Shown: positions 5,876 to 6,036 of the stretch, piece by piece
Layout of the letters: every line of letters begins with the position of its first letter
Numbering within the stretch: the stretch's first letter is position 1
Source of the DNA: Mucilaginibacter sp.
Lineage (GTDB): Bacteria > Bacteroidota > Bacteroidia > Sphingobacteriales > Sphingobacteriaceae
DNA: 6,036 nt
Direction of reading: 5' to 3'
NCBI GenBank assembly: GCA_025934475.1
Contig: JAICXZ010000221.1
Coordinates: 1-6,036, forward strand
Translations under genes and position numbers: made by a program
The notes under the pieces: generated by a model
Seen by the model: the letters and a program-made list of their open reading frames with translations, nothing else
Told to the model about the DNA's origin: nothing
Databases searched by the model: none

Positions 5876-6036
5876 TTATTGATTAGTCAATTCTTCCCGT
5901 TCCTCCAGGTTTTTTAATATATCCGTTTTGGTAAGCAAAGCCGGCCGCAGTTTTTTCTCCGACAACAGCTTCAGTTGATCACTGGAATGCTTATTTCCCT
6001 TTTGAGAGGCATTGCCATAGCTTAGCGAAACCACTG
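5876..6036 (-). CDS. C-terminal end of an unidentified protein (partial, runs off right edge)
   Basis: Reading leftward from the right edge, one minus-strand frame is open for 52 codons (first complete codon 6034-6032) and ends with TAA at 5876-5878; the other two minus frames hit stops within 15 codons. The visible protein includes SQKGNKHSSDQLKLLSEKK and ends LKNLEEREELTNQ. It is hydrophilic, without membrane segments, and finishes in a charged, probably helical tail. The N-terminal part is outside the window and I do not recognise the family. It converges on the small ORFs to its left. No terminator hairpin with a T-run is seen between them. Confidence 0.5.
   Translation of the reverse strand, partial: VVSLSYGNASQKGNKHSSDQLKLLSEKKLRPALLTKTDILKNLEEREELTNQ

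Overview
The window looks like chromosomal DNA of a Bacteroidota, most likely a Sphingobacteriaceae member such as Mucilaginibacter or Pedobacter. The reasons are weak or absent Shine-Dalgarno sequences before most starts, TAnnTTTG-like promoter elements, an S9 peptidase and a short lipoprotein of the kind common in that phylum, and moderate G+C with A/T-rich intergenic DNA. The genus is an inference from general resemblance, not from a search.

Layout: (1) 69-1868 (+) encodes an exported FAD-dependent oxidoreductase whose last ~145 residues resemble S-layer-homology (SLH) repeats. (2) 1871-2410 (-) encodes a small orphan lipoprotein that converges on gene 1 with only two bases between the stop codons. 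A 14-bp perfect inverted repeat sits inside the 3' end of gene 1, where both transcripts must end. (3) 2617-3129 (-) encodes a RimJ/RimL-type GNAT acetyltransferase, separated from the lipoprotein by 206 bp. (4) 3201-5573 (+) encodes a secreted S9-family serine peptidase with an intact Ser-Asp-His triad, divergent from the acetyltransferase across a 71-bp shared promoter region. (5) 5616-5777 (+) encodes a 53-residue charged small protein. (6) 5778-5875 is a short spacer holding a perfect TATCTTTG element and a brief coding-like stretch. (7) 5876-6036 (-) is the C-terminal end of a gene that runs off the right edge.

The genes do not form an obvious pathway or operon: strands alternate (+, -, -, +, +, -). 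Three products carry export signals (oxidoreductase, lipoprotein, peptidase), so much of the window concerns the cell envelope, but no shared substrate is visible. I see no RNA gene, insertion sequence, CRISPR array, phage gene or defence system. I do not see strong evidence of a new biological system. The items most worth a second look are the inverted repeat at the convergent gene ends, the SLH-like tail on the FAD enzyme, and the small ORFs after the peptidase.
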